Assembly: GCF_045862395.1 (NCBI RefSeq)
Contig: NZ_AP023087.1
Location: 4,340,001 to 4,404,000, forward strand
DNA from: Marinicellulosiphila megalodicopiae
GTDB taxonomy: Bacteria; Pseudomonadota; Gammaproteobacteria; Pseudomonadales; Natronospirillaceae
Direction: 5' to 3'
Length of the DNA stretch: 64,000 bases
Made by a program: the position numbers and the translations under genes. Positions 26,001 to 31,632 of the stretch are shown piece after piece. The notes below the pieces were generated by a model. It ran no database searches. It was not told where the DNA came from and worked only from the letters and a program-made list of their open reading frames with translations. Positions within the stretch are counted from its first letter, which is position 1. Each line of letters opens with the position of its first letter.

Positions 26001-29000
26001 AGCTTGATGCATGTGTATTGATGCCATAACGACCATTTGCATAAATTTGGCTATCATTGATACTCACACCTGTACCAGTATTTACATAGATTCCGTCATG
26101 CCCATTCGCGTAAATTTCAGAACCTGTAATATTTGACGTGCCAGTAGATGTCTGCAAGAAACCCTGTTCGTTATTTAGCGCTAAAACACTTTGATCCACA
26201 CTCACATTTGAGCGATGTGCATAAATCCCTTTTTTGCTTGATTGAGTAGAGCGGATGTTATTAAAACTTAAATTATTATTCGTATGAACAAAGATATTAC
26301 CGTAGCCATTGTTACCACCAAATTTGATATCCACATAATCAAATACCGAGTCAGAACTCATCGTGCTATTAAACGTTAACCCATCCCAGATTCCCGCTCT
26401 TGCAATTGTTGCATCGCCATTTCTACCTAAGTCACCACCTGCGCTGTCATCATGAATCGATGTAAATGTAATTCGTTCTTGCTGCGTACCCTGCGCAATT
26501 AATGTTGCTGCATTTACAACTAACGAACCACTATCTGTAAATTTAATATTTACACCTGGCTCAATCGTTAATACACCGCCACTTTGCGTCCAATCACCGC
26601 TAATGTAATAGCTGTTAATGATTTGGCCTGGTGCTTCAATATTATTGTGTTGCGCTAAGGTTAAATCCGTTGAACGTGTTCCCGCTCTTACCCATAACGC
26701 ATTTTGCGCGTTTGGCACTAATATATTTTGATCTTCTGGGCTTGGCACCATCGTAATGGGTATATATAAACCACGATCATTTCCAGTGACCTCTGAATTA
26801 GTAATGCTAGAACCTGTTACTGCGTCATTAAATAACACACCCCAGCTCGCGTTATCCTTCACCTGCGTGCGATCAATATTTAACACTGCACTTTGATATG
26901 AATACACGCCATAAGTACCATTGTTATTAAATTTTGAATCAACAATAGTTAAATTAGATGAGTGACGTGCATATAAACCAATCTGATCACTATTCTCTAC
27001 TACAACATGATCAAGTGTGCTGGTTGAACCCACACCATAAATATACAAACCATGAACAGCAGAATCTTGTATCGTGACATGACTTAAAGTTGGGCTAGCA
27101 TTTTCAATATATAGTGCGCCATTACTACCGGTGCCACCAAAGCGAATATTCACATATTCAAGAGTGCTTGCAAAATCGACACTTGAATCATTAAATGTAA
27201 TACGACCCCAATCGCCTTTTGTGCCGTAAGTTAAGCCATTATTCTCCGTATCCCCACCAACACTATCGTCTCGATCAGAAGTAAAGGTAATCGGCTCAAG
27301 TTCTGTGCCTTTTGCTATTAATGCACCGTTGATTGTCAAATAACTACCTGCATCAAATTTCAATACAGTGCCTGCCTCGATATCCATTCGAGAACCTGCG
27401 TTAATTGTTGCGGTGGAATTAAGTTGACGGTAAACAAAATCCGAACTCAGGGCTAAATCATAAGAACGTGCATTACCTAAGAAGTGAATAACCTGACTGT
27501 CGTTATCAACAATCGTATTATCTGAAACGCTTACAGGTAAATTTGAGAACGACAATCGAGCCGCACTTTGGTTATTACGAATCGTATTACTAATAATCGG
27601 CTCACCCGAAATAGCAGAACTGTTATAAATACCCCAGCCGCTATGATCTTCAATTACGTTATTTTCAATCACTGGCGCGCCACCAGAATTAATATTTAAA
27701 CCATGCTGGTTACGTGCAATGTGATTATCTTGATACGATGTCGATCCGCTGTATTGATAAACACCATTAGTAGCGTTATCAAATACTTCGTTGCCAGAGA
27801 ACACAACACCTGAACCATCGCGAGTATAAAAACCCGAAGTATTAGAGAATTCAATTCGGTTATTTTGAATGACCGTACCAGATTTACGGTTATAAATAAT
27901 GGCTGTATTTGAGCCACCAAAACGTAACGTGCTGTTTTGGATAACTGAATCGCCCGTTGCATTAGTTGGGAAATGTATATAGCCCCAAGCAATTTGATCA
28001 CCAGCACTCAATCCATCAGAGTTATGGTCCCCACCTGCTAAATCGTCACTAAAAGAGGTAAAAGTGACGCCATCTGCATTTAACTCACCTATAACTGTCA
28101 ACGACCTGCCAGATGCAAATTTAACAATCACACCAGGGTCAATGGTAAGAGAATACCCAGCATTCAAGTTAATTGAAGCTGAAATATAATAAGTACCCGA
28201 TTTCCAATGTGTATCTTTTGAAATATGACTATCAATGGTTGTGAAGGCTAATTGTGAAGGCGTTAATGCAGAAGAAATCACCCCCGTACCAATATTAGAT
28301 TGCGCATCAATTGTACGAATACGCACTCTGTAACCAATATCATTGACTAAATTGTCCAATGAATACTGATCTTGATTCGCATTCAATGTGTAAAATTCGC
28401 CGTTATTATAATCAGGCGCATTCGTACCAAAACTCACCCCATCATCAATTGAGATATCCACAATTTGATTAACTAAATCACCTTGTGTATCTAATGACAA
28501 ACCCCAATTTAAATGAATAATTTGATCACCAAGATGAGCGGTTAGATCAGTAATATCTTCGGGAGCCAATGTATCAACAATGGAATTATCAATGGCTGTT
28601 TTAGCAATCTGAACAAATGGCTCACTTGCGTTGCCTGCTACGTCTAGCACTTCAATTTTATAATCGTAGACAAATCCACTTAATACCAAGTCATCAACAA
28701 ACGATTGCGCTGGCGCATTAACAACCTGTATTTGTATCCAGTTTTGCCCTGCTTGATCTCTTCTATATATAAAATATGATGCAACATCTGAATCTTGCGC
28801 AATGGCATCCTCAGCTTCAACCCAATTTAAAGTTAAACTTGTGCCACTATCATTTGGTGTATCGGTTACCGAGAAAAAAGAAACTGAGTTAGGCGCTGTT
28901 TGATCAACTTTAATATCAATAGGTAAACTTTGGTTTTGCATAGCATTGTCATTATGCGCCACAACTGACAATTGGTAATCGCCATCTTCTGGCAAAGTCC

Positions 29001-31314
29001 AAAGATACGAAAATAACCCATCTGAACTAATGGAATGCACATCAAAGTAGCTTGTTTGATCATTCAAAACTGAATAAACAACCAACTCAACGCTTGTCGA
29101 GAAATCAGCTTGCCCCGTTAAAACAACTTCCTGTCCTGTAAAAATCTGCCCATCTATTACATTATCAACATCAGCTGCTGGCAACATTGGAAACTCATCA
29201 CTAAATTCAAGCAACCAAACTTGCTGAACAACCGCTCTATGGCCTGAATCCAGAATAATCGAAATATCTAAATTACCATCTAAATAACTAGATTGAGCAA
29301 TCACGCCACCAAAAATAGCATTACTACTGCCTACAACCATTTCATCGATAATACGATTACCCAAAGCATCTTCAGCATGCTGAACATTGCCATTATTGTC
29401 AGAATTGAAAGCATTTATTACTAAAACATACTGCTTTAAAGGGTCTAAATTGGTTGTTGATAAATCAATTGACTGCTCATCATACCAAGCCGTTTGCCAA
29501 GCTGATGCTCCAAACTCTTGTGTAACTTGTCCTTTACTAAGCACAAAAGACGACAACAAACCGTGCTGTTCATCAGTACCGGCATTTGCGTAACGATGTG
29601 CATCTCCAAATTCTAAATACTGATCAATTAACAGCGAACTTATTGAAACATTGCCAGCAATCGAATTTCCCGAACCATCAAAGCTTCCATCTAAACTACT
29701 TGGACCATCTGGCGCACCCCACCAGTTATCTTGAGCTTGAACCTCAAGACTAGTTACATGAGTATTAATACCATGCCTACCATTAGCATAAATATAACTT
29801 TGCGAAACATTTACACCAGTATTGCTATTTGCATAAATACCATCATGTCCATTACCCAAAAATTTAGAATTGGTTAAAGACGAAGTACCCGAGCTAGTCT
29901 GAAAAAAACCTTGAGAGGTATTGAAACTAAATTCAGAATTTTCAACCGTTAGATTTGAGCGATAAGCGTACAAACCATACCCGTAAGCAAACTGAGATCG
30001 TAAATTTGAAATAGATAAATCGTTCGTATCAACATACAGATTGGCATTAGTTGATTGACCTGCGTACTTAATATCAACAAACTCAATAACCGAATCAGAA
30101 GTGACCGTTGAATTTAAACGAATACCTTCCCAGCTTCCCGCTTTGGCAGACTTTGGAGAATCGCCACGACCTAAATCACCACCTATGGAATCATCATAAA
30201 GCGATGTAAAAGTAATTGGTTTTCCTGCTACACCTTGAGCTAATAAAGTAGCCGCATTAACCGTTAACGAACTTGCGCTTGTAAATTTAACATTCACACC
30301 TGGCTCAAAAGTAAGCACTCCGCCGTTTTGAGCCCAGTCACCCGCGATATAATAAGTATTAATAGTTTGATTTGGAGCTAACTGTGAAGAATGGTTGAAT
30401 AACGTTAAACTTGAAGTACGAGTACCAGCACGCACCCAAATTGCATTTTGATCGTTTGGCAATAACGTATTTTGATCTTCGGGATTTGGCAGCATATCAA
30501 TTGGCACATACATACCACGATCATTACCCGTTACAGTCGTATTTGTAATGGTCGAACCAGGATAGTTATCCGCAAAATAAATTCCCCACTCTCCATTATC
30601 GATAATATTGGTTTGATCCAATAACACCTTAGCGCTTCTATAAACATAAATACCATGAGAGTCAGACTGAGTAATCTCACTATTATTAATTGTTAATGAA
30701 GCAGAATAATCAGCATATATTCCTTGGGCACCACTTCGCTCAATATTGACATTATTTAAAGTTACCACAGTGCCTGAGCCATAGGCATCAACACCAATGT
30801 ATTGGCTATCTGTAATATTGATAAAATTTAAATTTGGTGACGCATGCTCTAAGTAAATAGCACCCAACCCTGATTGCCCGCCAGAAAAGTGGATATTTAC
30901 ATATTCTAAATAATTTAAAGAATCGATAATTGAGTCAGAGAATCGAATATTTGACCAATCACCAGCCTGAGCAAAAGATAATCCATCACCATTGTCATCG
31001 CCTCCCAATGTATCATCTCGATAACTTGTAAAGTAAATAGGAGAAAATTCTTCACCGCGCGCATTAAGTACACCATTTACCTGTAAATATGTACTACTGG
31101 CAAACTTAATAATTGAACCTGGCTCAATGGTTAATGTAATTCCTGAATTAACCGTAACGATTGAATCAATATAATGAACTTCATCTGCCCCCCAGGTTTC
31201 ATCCTGACTTAACGCACCACCATGATGAATCAAAGCGTGAGCGTTGTTACTAAATACAGTAAATAGCAAAACAAGGTTAATTAATTTAAAGATATGATTT
31301 TGAAAAATCGACAT
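8053..31314 (-). CDS. Giant (7,753 aa) secreted beta-helix/FN3/Ig protein with C-terminal Hint domain
   Basis: First gene of the operon; AGGA lies 9-10 bases before the ATG. An N-terminal Sec signal peptide ends near NNAHA. Parallel beta-helix cassettes (pectate-lyase-like repeats) fill about 30-560, 1030-1790, 2270-3030 and 3480-4000, with a short one near 5620-5820. Cassettes open with GVxxKF, VNGxLxAxG and FTSxxDDxxGGDxNxxG, and each of the four main blocks ends with a WWG motif. FN3/Ig modules separate them (about 815-1010, 2058-2260, 3290-3470). SbsA-like Ig modules (SxGDxYxFxFSExM) lie at about 4195-4640, then CARDB-like and carboxypeptidase-regulatory-like domains to about 7440. A Hint domain runs from Cys7576 (GCFVPGTPILMADG) to about 7710 (VYNFDVENLQSYYANG), followed by a 43-residue tail. 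Probably an adhesin or surface fibre. No beta-barrel or type I secretion signal is visible. Confidence 0.9.
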   Translation of the reverse strand: MSIFQNHIFKLINLVLLFTVFSNNAHALIHHGGALSQDETWGADEVHYIDSIVTVNSGITLTIEPGSIIKFASSTYLQVNGVLNARGEEFSPIYFTSYRDDTLGGDDNGDGLSFAQAGDWSNIRFSDSIIDSLNYLEYVNIHFSGGQSGLGAIYLEHASPNLNFINITDSQYIGVDAYGSGTVVTLNNVNIERSGAQGIYADYSASLTINNSEITQSDSHGIYVYRSAKVLLDQTNIIDNGEWGIYFADNYPGSTITNTTVTGNDRGMYVPIDMLPNPEDQNTLLPNDQNAIWVRAGTRTSSLTLFNHSSQLAPNQTINTYYIAGDWAQNGGVLTFEPGVNVKFTSASSLTVNAATLLAQGVAGKPITFTSLYDDSIGGDLGRGDSPKSAKAGSWEGIRLNSTVTSDSVIEFVDIKYAGQSTNANLYVDTNDLSISNLRSQFAYGYGLYAYRSNLTVENSEFSFNTSQGFFQTSSGTSSLTNSKFLGNGHDGIYANSNTGVNVSQSYIYANGRHGINTHVTSLEVQAQDNWWGAPDGPSSLDGSFDGSGNSIAGNVSISSLLIDQYLEFGDAHRYANAGTDEQHGLLSSFVLSKGQVTQEFGASAWQTAWYDEQSIDLSTTNLDPLKQYVLVINAFNSDNNGNVQHAEDALGNRIIDEMVVGSSNAIFGGVIAQSSYLDGNLDISIILDSGHRAVVQQVWLLEFSDEFPMLPAADVDNVIDGQIFTGQEVVLTGQADFSTSVELVVYSVLNDQTSYFDVHSISSDGLFSYLWTLPEDGDYQLSVVAHNDNAMQNQSLPIDIKVDQTAPNSVSFFSVTDTPNDSGTSLTLNWVEAEDAIAQDSDVASYFIYRRDQAGQNWIQIQVVNAPAQSFVDDLVLSGFVYDYKIEVLDVAGNASEPFVQIAKTAIDNSIVDTLAPEDITDLTAHLGDQIIHLNWGLSLDTQGDLVNQIVDISIDDGVSFGTNAPDYNNGEFYTLNANQDQYSLDNLVNDIGYRVRIRTIDAQSNIGTGVISSALTPSQLAFTTIDSHISKDTHWKSGTYYISASINLNAGYSLTIDPGVIVKFASGRSLTVIGELNADGVTFTSFSDDLAGGDHNSDGLSAGDQIAWGYIHFPTNATGDSVIQNSTLRFGGSNTAIIYNRKSGTVIQNNRIEFSNTSGFYTRDGSGVVFSGNEVFDNATNGVYQYSGSTSYQDNHIARNQHGLNINSGGAPVIENNVIEDHSGWGIYNSSAISGEPIISNTIRNNQSAARLSFSNLPVSVSDNTIVDNDSQVIHFLGNARSYDLALSSDFVYRQLNSTATINAGSRMDIEAGTVLKFDAGSYLTINGALIAKGTELEPITFTSDRDDSVGGDTENNGLTYGTKGDWGRITFNDSSVDFASTLEYVNIRFGGTGSNGALYIENASPTLSHVTIQDSAVHGLYIYGVGSTSTLDHVVVENSDQIGLYARHSSNLTIVDSKFNNNGTYGVYSYQSAVLNIDRTQVKDNASWGVLFNDAVTGSSITNSEVTGNDRGLYIPITMVPSPEDQNILVPNAQNALWVRAGTRSTDLTLAQHNNIEAPGQIINSYYISGDWTQSGGVLTIEPGVNIKFTDSGSLVVNAATLIAQGTQQERITFTSIHDDSAGGDLGRNGDATIARAGIWDGLTFNSTMSSDSVFDYVDIKFGGNNGYGNIFVHTNNNLSFNNIRSTQSSKKGIYAHRSNVSVDQSVLALNNEQGFLQTSTGTSNITGSEIYANGHDGIYVNTGTGVSINDSQIYANGRYGINTHASSLEVQAQNNWWGAQDGPSQVDEGLVGQGERLNGNVNITSMLSNDFKTQGPKFRYIDAGGLEQRGTLSEFTILQGKTSEELGSDAWSDMWFDSTSIDLQATGLNELNSYKVIAQFQNNDSGTNLQHIEDANGLNISGKIQASAYSTIHGFDLPASSISSNELLLSIKPDSGLRSTVQQLWLIENLDAPLSQASASISNIQTQDLLTGTQVIINGDSTNSESVFIHVYDQNSQLVSKELVHSLNTNGEFSYRWILPADGVYFIAAQGVNAQNSNALDLIEVIVDQTPAIAVQYFSVVDTPQDLGESLSLSWQLSATESLQESDVQQYIINKRISGQIQWQLLTEVVPGADVFVDADVQLGVAYDYQIIVQDNAGNKSEANTSFNNESIDNTLEDTLAPEPVSGLVVEAGNARIDVQWTLSTNGQLDIVKQYLDISIDDDINFGTNAPTYDDAQVIEVNVNQNQITLTQLENDLAHRIRLRTVDVAGNISTAVISDIVTPSVGAYRVINSAISEDTHWKSGTYYVSSSFTINSNVTLTIDPGVIVKVGGSRTITVNGQLIADGVTFTSWSDDSVGGDTNNNGESLGSDAHWTNIYIPTNATGDSVIQNSTLRFGGSSTAIIYNRKSGTVIQNNRIEFSNTSGFYTRDGSGVVFSGNEVFDNATNGVYQYSGSTSYQDNHIARNQHGLNINSGDAPVIENNVIEDHSGWGIYNSSAISGEPITGNTIRNNQSAARLSFSNLPVSVSDNTIVDNDSQVIHFLGNARSYDLALSSDFVYRQLNSTATINAGSRMDIEAGTVLKFDAGSYLTINGALIAKGTELEPITFTSDRDDSVGGDTENNGLTYGTKGDWGRITFNDSSVDFASILEYVNIRFGGTGSNGALYIENASPTLSHVTIQDSAVHGLYIYGVGSTSTLDHVVVENSDQIGLYARHSSNLTIVDSKFNNNGTYGVYSYQSAVLNIDRTQVKDNASWGVLFNDAVTGSSITNSEVTGNDRGLYIPITMVPSPEDQNILVPNAQNALWVRAGTRSTDLTLAQHNNIEAPGQIINSYYISGDWTQNGGVLTIEPGVNVKFTDSGSLVVNAATLIAQGTQQERITFTSIHDDSAGGDLGRNGDATIARAGIWDGLTFNSTMSSDSVFDYVDIKFGGNNGYGNIFVHTNNNLSFNNIRSTQSSKTGIYAHRSNVSVDQSVLALNNEQGFLQTSTGTSNITGSEIYANGMDGIYVNSSTGVNVSDSEIFANGRHGINAHASSLEVQAQNNWWGAQDGPSGEFNGSGDSITTNVVFDTIQESGTEYAYYDAGGINHKQYGVLNPVVEGEQSLELGSNPLQSLLVDNDKNIEMLFSALDNNARYRLIVSYVNVSGEVSNQRLVTSTGFEIHPAQSISTVATSYEYLLPVSEVVDGNLVLNLEAVDGYRAKIAAIYLIKEVAPVLDVSVSITTLADSVVNNQGLTLTGLFSNESISLLNLYVEYPTGLIQKNTISDTNNEGQWAYQFNSSEQGVVDVWVQAIDLNGKISNTPRLALSADTISPAGISQLTIVQNNQGLLVQFLEPSDQSDVLNYVLSRRSNIADSFEIVASLDVGQIEYLDTDLVNGDYYYQVYAIDAAGNLSEVVNSDAITFDSALIDVTAPEVPASISASISNDSIKTLARVSWARVANAANDLAAYEVSVFVGENATFGTNAPLFNNSERFSVNPLANDIFISGLELGNDYRFEVNTIDGFGNRSDANFATATVDADSYQAINLSGTFTVDSYFPKAVYLLTGSVTVNSSVKLEFERGSIVKVANSSTISVSGQLVADGVIFTSIHDDEHGGDTNNNADATVPSSGLWNHIYISSATENSLTDTRILYSGRSTGALYLNGTTTVVDLDNIEINYSGTHGLYMQNARLSIENSTISNSVNDGIYQYSGNSSLSNNTIENNNHGYRIRSGSYGVINDNQFINNTGFGLLFDSGFAGAVPQRNTIEGNGYAYRLSFSTLPTSADGNIVRNNTHQRFEYYGNSRQSDFTFEYFENEYAGVYYHLGTTDATNSAGFVITAEPGVVVKMDSAGLVIDGALVAQGRSDAPIIFTALEDDEVVGDTNNDGAASSAVNGTWKGLYFNNSAIENLSILDFVQIHYAGNTSYYGALYLNNADITVYNSEIHGSSSHGIRIYDSSPIIEGNRIWGNIGAGVYSERSLSNPSIAFNRISTNGGSGIDILAGLPTNVSNNQVFLNDDYGLLNRTSNVLDASQSWWGDVDGSGPFHATDYPLGTGERVSDNVNATPFLTQAPFELGYSNFNENGLEHVGDIAAPVIVQGVMSNEWSAAQDPGKTMIWHDERIILDYAGLDPQKQYKVRVTYYAGDGISTRQSLIDGTESVIHQSQLMPTASASQYQYSIAKALYADGNLQLQFVNDNSDTSIRAQVSQVWIFEDLGELSPPRFETVGYNDLDGDSIYSVGDTLSFVFSDPINAQLLTDSATNNDANEHFVNGEGFGFGLNAAVEISADEKTVIVTLAEGFTLQPTHIVSVSGIQDQESNYAVGAQSLPTSDNIAPFLQSINWIDVDSSLSISLGDQYEFVFSEAMVTSSLIDNSTNANALLRPQGGLKYGDINTISWNAQENAVTVTITEGYNLIGDELIIPSKFITDKAANNITGSDYLKGKDQISPELIDVIFEDADGSNDVSIGDFYRFVFNEAMDESGLTNLSAEANVNLSPAGASFGEINSVIWSQDSTYVDVSVSAGFSIVGNELIEPGVSISDINENNLLNTAALTLSLEDRIAPVLTQVTPNAASPVLIDSMYQLSIQFSSSMLDSAPQFVVEGVSQVPVITTGQWITTRFTNDTFVTDAIALTDEMVGSLSLNIAQAQDLDGNEFVAVDDAFVFFIAKPAPNVVSHQLSPIVNKLTERTVTLSGTRDYSSSIVVDSNEVAEFASGVWVAQITLQEGVNQIELWANDEFGLPSSSVDFIFDVDSIQPVVQSVVPSHNSLVNSDTNEVVVNFVETGSGIDFDGSTFVVNDITHNTEVVGQWSLAATSLIFTSQTNLDDANYEVVVQLLDKAGLTSNVSSTGFTLDQTAPEPLQLDLPIVTTSNPLLISGDKEILAEIWLNGSRIVSATNSDQWSYELNLAQGQNTLSFRSKDRAGNLSLPYVHYLRFDNTAPGQVAITIDPNGDGHQLNVDWSDYDESANGNDIAFYRAYVSDQNFTDITQAGVTRVAQVSGNQKQVTINDLAAAQDSYVAIVAVDALGLFANQVVATPSTPVDGQAPLEVVEPLIFPSALSINLRWRLENDADRAAINVYVDDVLEHELSADAIEAELVNLELASLYHVRITTLDALGNESKGVQFDASTLLSNPQDVSVTPYNQRVELIWNAIEPDSIVSKYLIYQSDTEILDVTSMSPVLVMIKAQTSAWVTGLTNDQTYHFAVTVVNQSGGENKQVQSVSATPVVIDPPMFTSITYNDVDGSQSASVSDQYHFTFSEPMITSAIQNGANHANSQLYAGLNKRYGQQNNVVWNEAGDALTITLTQGLNLTGLETIVGGNQLTDLTFNTLSNTIDLTLTDTIAPEIRIVQTNYISPVSAVDGYNVTIIFDSSMNTSVTPTVTLNSQDSTDVEFELGQWLTTVYPNDTYTTSSISLTNEHQGVFNIEVSGASDVAGNVMTLNSAAFVGEVDALAPANPEVSLNQQSCSQAQLTISAQNTSDVAGWQVYIKPEGELNIDGQSFDHLLNPNQMSFVLNNLELDQTYDVAVIAMDFVGNVDTNVVPSKIIIDQPVPASVNVQLSMGERTDQVSIAWDDYQPLCGTNEVAIYQSDGFIENVSGLTPVAVVSMDSEQYALISDLNRLQTQHFAVVANNAKGEQSEITAYAWADPLSNISNVEAVEISIGGENESTIDIYSDLIISDDKVLGVLAGTELIFHNGASLIVRDGKLELAGTVFDPIVMTASDTSQPWGGIQVESNSDMDASFVNIQYAQTGLALESTTLFSAINLEAISITHAQNSAISLNGSSQLTANSLFIAYNALGLNVVDAAQINLNHSVIKNNEQSIIHTTSAFSNLDDNWWGMADIDEVNILLPDFAVSSVLSSELVLHPAFQILNGELNVIDRMVTLEMAALNADEMRVSENSQFLNSFFVEYSKQTQIKISENGGEKSLYAQFRSITGEVSPTLELTFQYITDGPVISNVSIEQNTSISRPELISANSTAILGVSTIALHVDGAVWEEQAAEDLSVWFDPRSLNNGIHELKVVAIDRAGHISEVARNVVIGLDAPSAPVLTTPINNLVTVEDVVNISGYAEAFMNVKVRLNGAVVGDITTDEMGLFSLTDISINEGESSILATAVDTVGVSSQSNEIVVIKDTSVPEAVTIRAQALFKGEGIQISWDEANTGETPVQIALYRSESEFTSVDQAQLILVTSDSDIIDQPDIDGIYYYAALGLDSAGNESLISNVVAQNFDKTPPVISVTFDKNSPVAQGVLNVTLTSSEPLRNTPSLTITPNGFNGPIAVILSKISETLYQGEMMVTQSYSNGLAHVKTSAIDQNANAFNGEPDGVSLYFDTKGPSASISTDIPSPVQTTSDVDLVVSIELDEIPAQLPELSAIYPSGERVDLVLTGTDTSYTSQITASSSFGDGDLKFVFEAIDGYGNTSTEILSGGIIELYSGDTPTAALPPINVEATAVVNGRVELEWDQSELAQSYQIYRANGLCSTVPVDLIDEVADLNYVDTPVVDGAYCYGVKSYRSGALSSFSRILGVISDREAPNLVDGLSVALDIEGIKVQWNDPATNVAQTYELLRNGQSIRELTAGNGQYIINDQPSIGGSYVYQVKGVDQAGNESISGQLNLDLLVGAVSNLTAYVANGQAPELTWENNDASVVGYLIYKGDQQMTANPITQTQWIDERYAGSSSVAYQVVAVNAQSEHSPAREIIVNPIAMSAVANVNQDGVEQPFITNYFNEVLLTIENGSNNSAVSIDDLHVQLSVDNVDQFVRDLSINVEIASSSTAQQQIVLPINNELSTHLLVVDAIDEDQSGNKVIYKQAFLFDDIQVPDQMLSVGLNDVPLAGSTTTVQACITNHSFVSAYFIASKKNGEDPGELWVQINDENGFELARGTYSGIPNGSFIQSNGDAQVHLGANETICIDMNVLVPAGIESGSSIEFVATIEQLHFNDYIVGMDGAITGSTLSGITQTPYYAIANVEHDFYSDNETVLITGQAFNRIDDSFAANVDVKIGFNVRGYKWYEEVVVNEIGEFEFEYVPSLGLGGQFDVWASHPDVVDQLNQAQFSYMRLYANPSFGNIRSSKADSLDIDIKLINASSELITQIALDFSAYTLDSEGAEVPEYRVSGELESGNNILLAPDGEVNVTVNLTAQLDAPEELYVRYRILTEQGATVTFEAKVTLSDAVPIMKVVSPKAGYIDVSMNRGEQRIVPLILENTGLRTLENAFVTLPENVTWMGVTQEKNNGVVQLGDVAVGQSVSIDVMLTPPTDADFGYHEDVYQFNGSNAIAPLDTYVYTLLTSAVNGSVQFDVFNILGLQVENATVRLRNTVVQQDLGPFTTDFDGKVIIEDINIGQWTYQVSAPGHSTASGVIDIQADQVILESVELDKSLVTVTFNVVPVPYTDRYEIVIEQKFETHVPVPVLVVDPIHTEFNNPTPGLEVVVPINVSNYGLKNLTDLTIEGQTTAWGSWEPLIDYMPVLGAMETVEIPFKFRYYGPVGGILPAAPDFECGSIQTSASISLDDVVNGLSAFLFAAYRSINENLPRTAGSNTGIKLNFSICGGVGIGAEGTDQTIDLGGGVKCPGKLGDMLEKVKDYIPAVHCKTSPTDAQSTQTQSTQYGTGYGAGGTGCFVPGTPILMADGTSKAIEDIQLRDQVQGFDGSGASVMKVYERQTDHLRELRYQNSQTGELLRVETTDEHHYWVQNKKAWILAGDLEIGDTFALSEGQFGQLMESSRREVNTIVYNFDVENLQSYYANGALVYQQCGAKTDDSVTELLLNTQEQKWQQSSIFQIKPKAILNLEKETQQ
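8182..8589 (-). other. Hint (hedgehog/intein-like) autoprocessing domain inside the giant protein
   Basis: Codons for residues 7576-7711 of the giant protein. Block A is CFVPGTPILMADGTSKAIED, with the nucleophile Cys7576. Block B is close to VETTDEHHYWVQ, matching the TxxH-type pattern. Blocks F/G are IVYNFDVENLQSYYANG and ALVYQQ, then Cys7711. The length of 135 residues is normal for a bacterial intein-like or pretoxin Hint domain. The junction reads YQQ-C where HN-[STC] is usual, so C-terminal cleavage chemistry may be altered; N-terminal cleavage or ester formation at Cys7576 remains plausible. Confidence 0.85.
22211..24226 (-). repeat. Near-identical 2-kb repeat, copy B (beta-helix module of the giant gene)
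   Basis: This stretch matches 25,955-27,970 almost base for base at a fixed offset of about 3,744 bp (1,248 codons). It encodes about 660 residues from TGDSVIQNSTLRFGG to NNWWGAQDGPS. The protein copies differ at only about ten positions outside the last 40 residues, for example GG versus GD in INSG[GD]APV and SSKK versus SSKT. It is much more conserved than the linkers between the copies, which suggests a recent duplication or gene conversion. Confidence 0.92.
25955..27970 (-). repeat. Near-identical 2-kb repeat, copy A (beta-helix module of the giant gene)
   Basis: Partner of the copy at 22,211-24,226. The same module recurs in more divergent form at the N-terminal end (about 29,700-31,200) with nearly the same period, so the gene grew by tandem duplication of a unit of about 1,250 codons made of a beta-helix plus FN3 linker. 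Confidence 0.92.
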
Positions 31315-31412
31315 GATTCATCCTAAACAAAGAAAAATTATAAAGAGCTGTTTTACGTTCAAAATCCATTTCCATGAATGAACAGACTCTTTGAGGCAAT
31401 AAAAACCCCACG

Positions 31413-31440
31413 ATTATACAGCCTGCAGCGTTTTGATCAA
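31413..31440 (-). promoter_or_regulatory. Sigma70-type promoter of the giant-protein operon
   Basis: On the minus strand, TTGATC (31,440-31,435) and a perfect TATAAT (31,418-31,413) are 16 bases apart. Transcription would start near 31,406, leaving a leader of about 90 bases before the ATG at 31,314. The rest of the divergent gap (31,315-31,632) is AT-rich; I see no clear promoter hexamers for mrcB and no operator. Confidence 0.65.
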
Positions 31441-31632
31441 ATAACAATCATTTTTGTTTCTTAATATTAAAAATTGTATCTATTATTTGTAGAGGGTAAG
31501 GTTAGATAAATATAAAAAACTAAACTTATAAGGTCGCTTTACTCACGATTCAATGTGCATAAAACCCACAAGCCAAGTACACAACAACTTGATACAATTA
31601 CAACTTTCATCAAACATCAAAGCAGTATCATC

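Noticed and set aside
5473..31100. Many short plus-strand and off-frame open frames inside the giant gene and its partner
   Set aside because: They are antisense or shifted shadows of long, motif-rich genes, with low-complexity translations and no ribosome sites.
31555..31632. GTG start extending mrcB by 26 codons
   Set aside because: The added residues do not look like PBP1b and the ATG at 31,633 directly begins the usual basic cytoplasmic tail.
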